9,171 bases of DNA, taken from positions 1 through 9,171 of the forward strand of contig DMFR01000119.1 in assembly GCA_003450125.1 (NCBI GenBank). The letters are read 5' to 3'. Both the position numbers and the translations under genes were made by a program. Below are positions 7,104 to 9,171 of this stretch, piece by piece (within the stretch, counting starts at the first letter, position 1; the number at the start of each line of letters is the position of its first letter). The DNA is from Prolixibacteraceae bacterium. Its GTDB lineage: Bacteria > Bacteroidota > Bacteroidia > Bacteroidales > Prolixibacteraceae. Under the pieces are notes generated by a model. The model saw only the letters and a program-made list of their open reading frames with translations, did no database searches and was not told the origin of the DNA.

Positions 7104-7842
7104 AATTGCCATCATTGGTGGTTCGGGTCTGGAAAACCCGAAGATACTGAAAAATGTAACGGACTTAAAAGTGGATACACCCTTCGGACCTACAACTTCC
7201 GATTTTAAATGTGGCATCATTAATGGACGAGAAGTGGTCATACTCTCAAGGCATGGCCGTCAGCATACTATTCCTCCTTCGCAGGTAAATAACCGGGCTA
7301 ATATATGGGCTATCCATGAAATAGGATGTACACATATATTGGCTACCACTGCTTGCGGAAGTCTGCGGCAGGAAATTGGACGGGGAGATTTTGTGGTACT
7401 TGATCAGTTTATCGACTTTACACGCCACAGACCTGTTTCGTTCTATGAATCGTTCGAGCCCAGGGAAATGAAGCACACCCCCATGGCAGATCCGTTTGAC
7501 TCTTTTCTACGGTCAAAAATCATTGAAACGGCACAGGAATTAAAGATGAAGCTGTTTGAAAAGGGAACGGTGGTAACTATTGAAGGGCCGCGCTTTTCCA
7601 CAAGGGCTGAATCCAATATGTTTCGCTTCTGGGGGGCGGATGTCATCAATATGTCTACAGCTCCTGAGGCTATACTGGCCAATGAATTGGAAATACCCTA
7701 TGCAGCTATTGCCATGAGCACCGATTACGACTGTTGGAAAACGGATGAGGCGCCCGTCACCTGGGGTGATGTGCTGAAAGTGTTCAATCAAAATGTTACC
7801 CATGTGATTGATTTGCTGGTTGCCGTAATAGGTAAAATTTAG
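7096..7842 (+). CDS. mtnP: S-methyl-5'-thioadenosine phosphorylase
   Basis: A cytoplasmic nucleoside phosphorylase of the PNP/MTAP family, 248 residues. It cleaves methylthioadenosine (a by-product of polyamine and other S-adenosylmethionine-using reactions) with phosphate to adenine and methylthioribose-1-phosphate. Seen motifs: phosphate loop GGSG (8-11), RHGRQH (52-57), TTACGSL (84-90), EGPRFSTRAE (163-172), ADVINMS (181-187) and TDYDCW (209-214). D210 and D212 match D220 and D222 of human MTAP, which read the adenine amino group; 6-oxopurine-specific relatives differ there. Similarity to human MTAP is strong along the whole length, though this protein is shorter (human is 283 residues). 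It is last in the operon; its ATG lies within the final codons of the aldolase gene, and no Shine-Dalgarno site is seen. It may also accept 5'-deoxyadenosine, as some homologues do. Confidence 0.95.
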   Translation: MTKIAIIGGSGLENPKILKNVTDLKVDTPFGPTTSDFKCGIINGREVVILSRHGRQHTIPPSQVNNRANIWAIHEIGCTHILATTACGSLRQEIGRGDFVVLDQFIDFTRHRPVSFYESFEPREMKHTPMADPFDSFLRSKIIETAQELKMKLFEKGTVVTIEGPRFSTRAESNMFRFWGADVINMSTAPEAILANELEIPYAAIAMSTDYDCWKTDEAPVTWGDVLKVFNQNVTHVIDLLVAVIGKI

Positions 7843-8013
7843 AAGAGCCCGTACCCGTATATATTTACCCTCAAATAAGATCTTTTTGGCACATGATTTG
7901 TTAAACGAAGTACAGAAGTAGTTTCAAAGCCATGAACACTTTTAGATCAGTCAATTTATAAGCTTAACGAGAAAAGGGTGATCAAATTGACGTTAGTTTC
8001 AAACAAAAAGGAT

Positions 8014-8046
8014 AAAAGCCATTCCGGATTCCGGAATGGCTTTTTT
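8014..8046 (+). terminator. intrinsic terminator downstream of the mtn operon
   Basis: A perfect 14-bp stem, AAAAGCCATTCCGG (8014-8027) with its complement at 8031-8044, closes on a 3-nt loop and runs into TTTTTT at 8041-8046. This is a classic rho-independent terminator. The matching A-run on the left side would let it work on the minus strand too. It is 171 bp after the mtnP stop; 7843-8013 between them shows no gene, only a weak 8-bp inverted repeat (GTCAATTT 7950-7957 and AAATTGAC 7984-7991). Confidence 0.85.
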
Positions 8047-8060
8047 ATAGAAATTAAAAT

Positions 8061-8089
8061 AAGAAAAGCCCTTTACAGGGCTCTTTCTT
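8061..8089 (-). terminator. terminator hairpin directly after the SPOR gene
   Basis: The 12-base arm 8061-8072 pairs with 8077-8089 (one bulged C at 8083) around a TTAC loop, with an AGCCCT/AGGGCT core. It begins at the base next to the stop codon at 8090-8092. Read on the minus strand the stem ends in TTTTCTT followed by ATTTTAATTTC, a fair U-rich tail. Together with the hairpin at 8014-8046 it separates the two convergent transcripts. Confidence 0.7.
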
Positions 8090-9010
8090 TTATTCGTTTG
8101 CAGATATCCAAACACCCGACTGCGGGTATTGATGAAGCAACAAGTTTAATTCCTTTTGTGCCTCTTCCATGGATGAAAATCCTTCTATGGCAATTCGGTG
8201 CAGGCCATTGAAGATACCAAGATTTTGACCTTCGTATCCCTGTACTTTAAGTTGCTGCATGTATTTATTGGCATTTTCTTCGCTTTTAAAGCTTCCTCCA
8301 ATAATATAATATTGATATTGCTTTTTCTCCGGAGCAGGAATGTTGGCCGTATACTCAGCCGTTGTTGCCGGTTGGGAAGTTTCCACAGAAACAGCAGGTG
8401 CAGTTTCCAGGAGTGTTTCCCACATTCCCATATCTGACTTTAAAAGGTATTCTTTATTGTTTTTCAGCGGAATAAGCGCCATAGCCATGAGTAATGGAAC
8501 CGCAACCACCAGCCTTTTTAACTTGCGTTTCTGAAAAATAACGGGTATAGGTTCCCGAAGTTCCGTAGGTTTAAATGTTGGCTTTTGTATTTGACGCTGG
8601 TAAAGCCTTTCGTAAGAAAAGTTCTGAAGGCCATAGCTTTCTACCAGTAAATTTTGGGTAATCTGAGGTTCGAAAAGAAGGTTCTCGCGTGAATCATAGT
8701 GCAGATAACCAACGCCCTCAAAATAAACATTGCGGTTACGTTCAAGGTTCAGCATGGTTTCCTCCACGAAGGCATCCAATCTTTGCTTGGCAGAAAAGTA
8801 ATCCATCCTTTCCCTTTCAGCAATGAAATTGATCAGCAGTCCGTCATTGGAAATCAGCTTGTTGTTAAAGGCAATTTCTTTGGTAGGGGCAGAAAAGCGA
8901 TTGTTGTCAATTGCTGCCGGTTTGTAATTGGCTACAAATCCCCCAAACTCAGGAATGATTACACAATCATTCAGCAATAAAAGCTCCTTTATGTATTGAT
9001 TAATTTCCAC
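8090..9010 (-). CDS. HU-CCDC81 and SPOR domain-containing membrane protein
   Basis: A 306-residue inner-membrane protein. The start VEINQYIKELLLLNDCVIIPEFGGF matches the usual N-terminus of the HU-CCDC81 family, whose two HU-like repeats fill about residues 1-115 and lie in the cytoplasm. KRKLKR (161-166) precedes one membrane helix at about 167-182, a linker rich in Ala, Thr and Pro follows (about 203-228), and a SPOR domain lies at about 231-304 (YYIIGGSFKSEENA, HRIAIEGFSSMEEA) in the periplasm. SPOR domains bind denuded glycan strands of septal peptidoglycan, so a link between cell division or envelope and a DNA-binding-like domain is inferred. I chose the GTG at 9010; an in-frame ATG at 9052 adds 14 residues absent from the usual family start, and a good -7 box lies between the two (9031-9038). 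If the ATG is real, the gene runs 8090-9052 with 320 residues. No operon partner is seen. Confidence 0.88.
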   Translation of the reverse strand: MEINQYIKELLLLNDCVIIPEFGGFVANYKPAAIDNNRFSAPTKEIAFNNKLISNDGLLINFIAERERMDYFSAKQRLDAFVEETMLNLERNRNVYFEGVGYLHYDSRENLLFEPQITQNLLVESYGLQNFSYERLYQRQIQKPTFKPTELREPIPVIFQKRKLKRLVVAVPLLMAMALIPLKNNKEYLLKSDMGMWETLLETAPAVSVETSQPATTAEYTANIPAPEKKQYQYYIIGGSFKSEENANKYMQQLKVQGYEGQNLGIFNGLHRIAIEGFSSMEEAQKELNLLLHQYPQSGVWISANE

Positions 9011-9030
9011 GGTTGAATTGTTTGAAGAGT

Positions 9031-9061
9031 CAAAAATAAGAATAATTAGCAATTCATCAAG
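9031..9061 (-). promoter_or_regulatory. Bacteroidota-type promoter of the SPOR gene
   Basis: On the minus strand TATTTTTG (9038 down to 9031) is a perfect match to the -7 box TAnnTTTG. CTTG (9061 down to 9058) lies 19 nt upstream as a -33 element with one mismatch; an exact TTTG exists at 9066-9063 but with a longer 24-nt gap. Transcription would start around 9025, about 15 nt before the GTG at 9010. This argues against the ATG at 9052, which would lie upstream of the transcript start. The remaining bases to 9171 contain no supportable gene. Confidence 0.45.
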
Positions 9062-9171
9062 GCAAAGTTTTCAACAAAATGGCTTATTTTCTAATAACTC
9101 AAACTTATAATATTCATAAAGATCAAGCAACCAAGATTATTGCTAAATTTGTCATTCAAGATATTTAGAAG

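Noticed and set aside
7978..8211. A 77-residue plus-strand frame
   Set aside because: It runs through two terminator hairpins and then antisense to the end of the SPOR gene; its composition is not protein-like.
8699..8980. A 93-residue plus-strand frame opposite the HU-CCDC81 domain
   Set aside because: It is antisense to a well-supported conserved domain and carries no motif of its own.
9079..9168. A 29-residue open frame (MAYFLITQ...) divergent from the SPOR gene
   Set aside because: It is very short, has no ribosome binding site, domain or signal, and lies in AT-rich upstream DNA; chance is the simpler reading.

Overview
The window reads as a stretch of chromosome from a member of the Bacteroidota, AT-rich and probably environmental. 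Three things in the sequence point there: a type IX secretion C-terminal sorting domain on the large secreted enzyme (residues 839-910, IYPNP signature), a fused HU-CCDC81/SPOR membrane protein of a kind typical of this phylum, and A-rich leaders in place of Shine-Dalgarno sites at most starts. A species cannot be named from what is seen here.

Layout. 1-297 is non-coding, with an 11-bp tandem repeat at the left edge and a weak promoter candidate. 298-4425 (+) carries two exported proteins: a modular GH10-type glycoside hydrolase (CBM4_9, GH10, LamG, Fn3-like, T9SS sorting domain), followed 45 bp later by a PQQ-like beta-propeller protein. 4426-4687 is a convergent intergenic region packed with inverted repeats, including a near-perfect ~70-bp-arm palindrome built from CACAGATTA-type units. 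4688-5317 (-) is a HAD phosphatase transcribed away from the next operon. 5399-7842 (+) is a tight three-gene operon, mtnA - class II aldolase - mtnP, whose genes overlap by exactly 8 bp at both junctions. 7843-8089 is a second convergent region with two terminator hairpins. 8090-9010 (-) is the HU-CCDC81/SPOR protein, with a good Bacteroidota-type -7 box upstream. 9053-9171 holds no supportable gene.

How the genes work together. The operon is the clearest unit. MtnP would phosphorolyse methylthioadenosine (and perhaps 5'-deoxyadenosine), MtnA would isomerise the sugar phosphate, and the class II aldolase family protein would either cleave it (DHAP shunt) or dehydrate it (MtnB of the classical methionine salvage pathway). 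No mtnC, mtnD, mtnW or mtnX is visible, so the short DHAP-shunt reading is attractive. The aldolase departs from its family where the third zinc-binding histidine should be. The GH10 protein keeps both catalytic glutamates but has lost the usual substrate-binding loops at the front of the barrel, so xylan may not be its substrate. These two divergent enzymes and the large palindrome are the parts most worth a second look.
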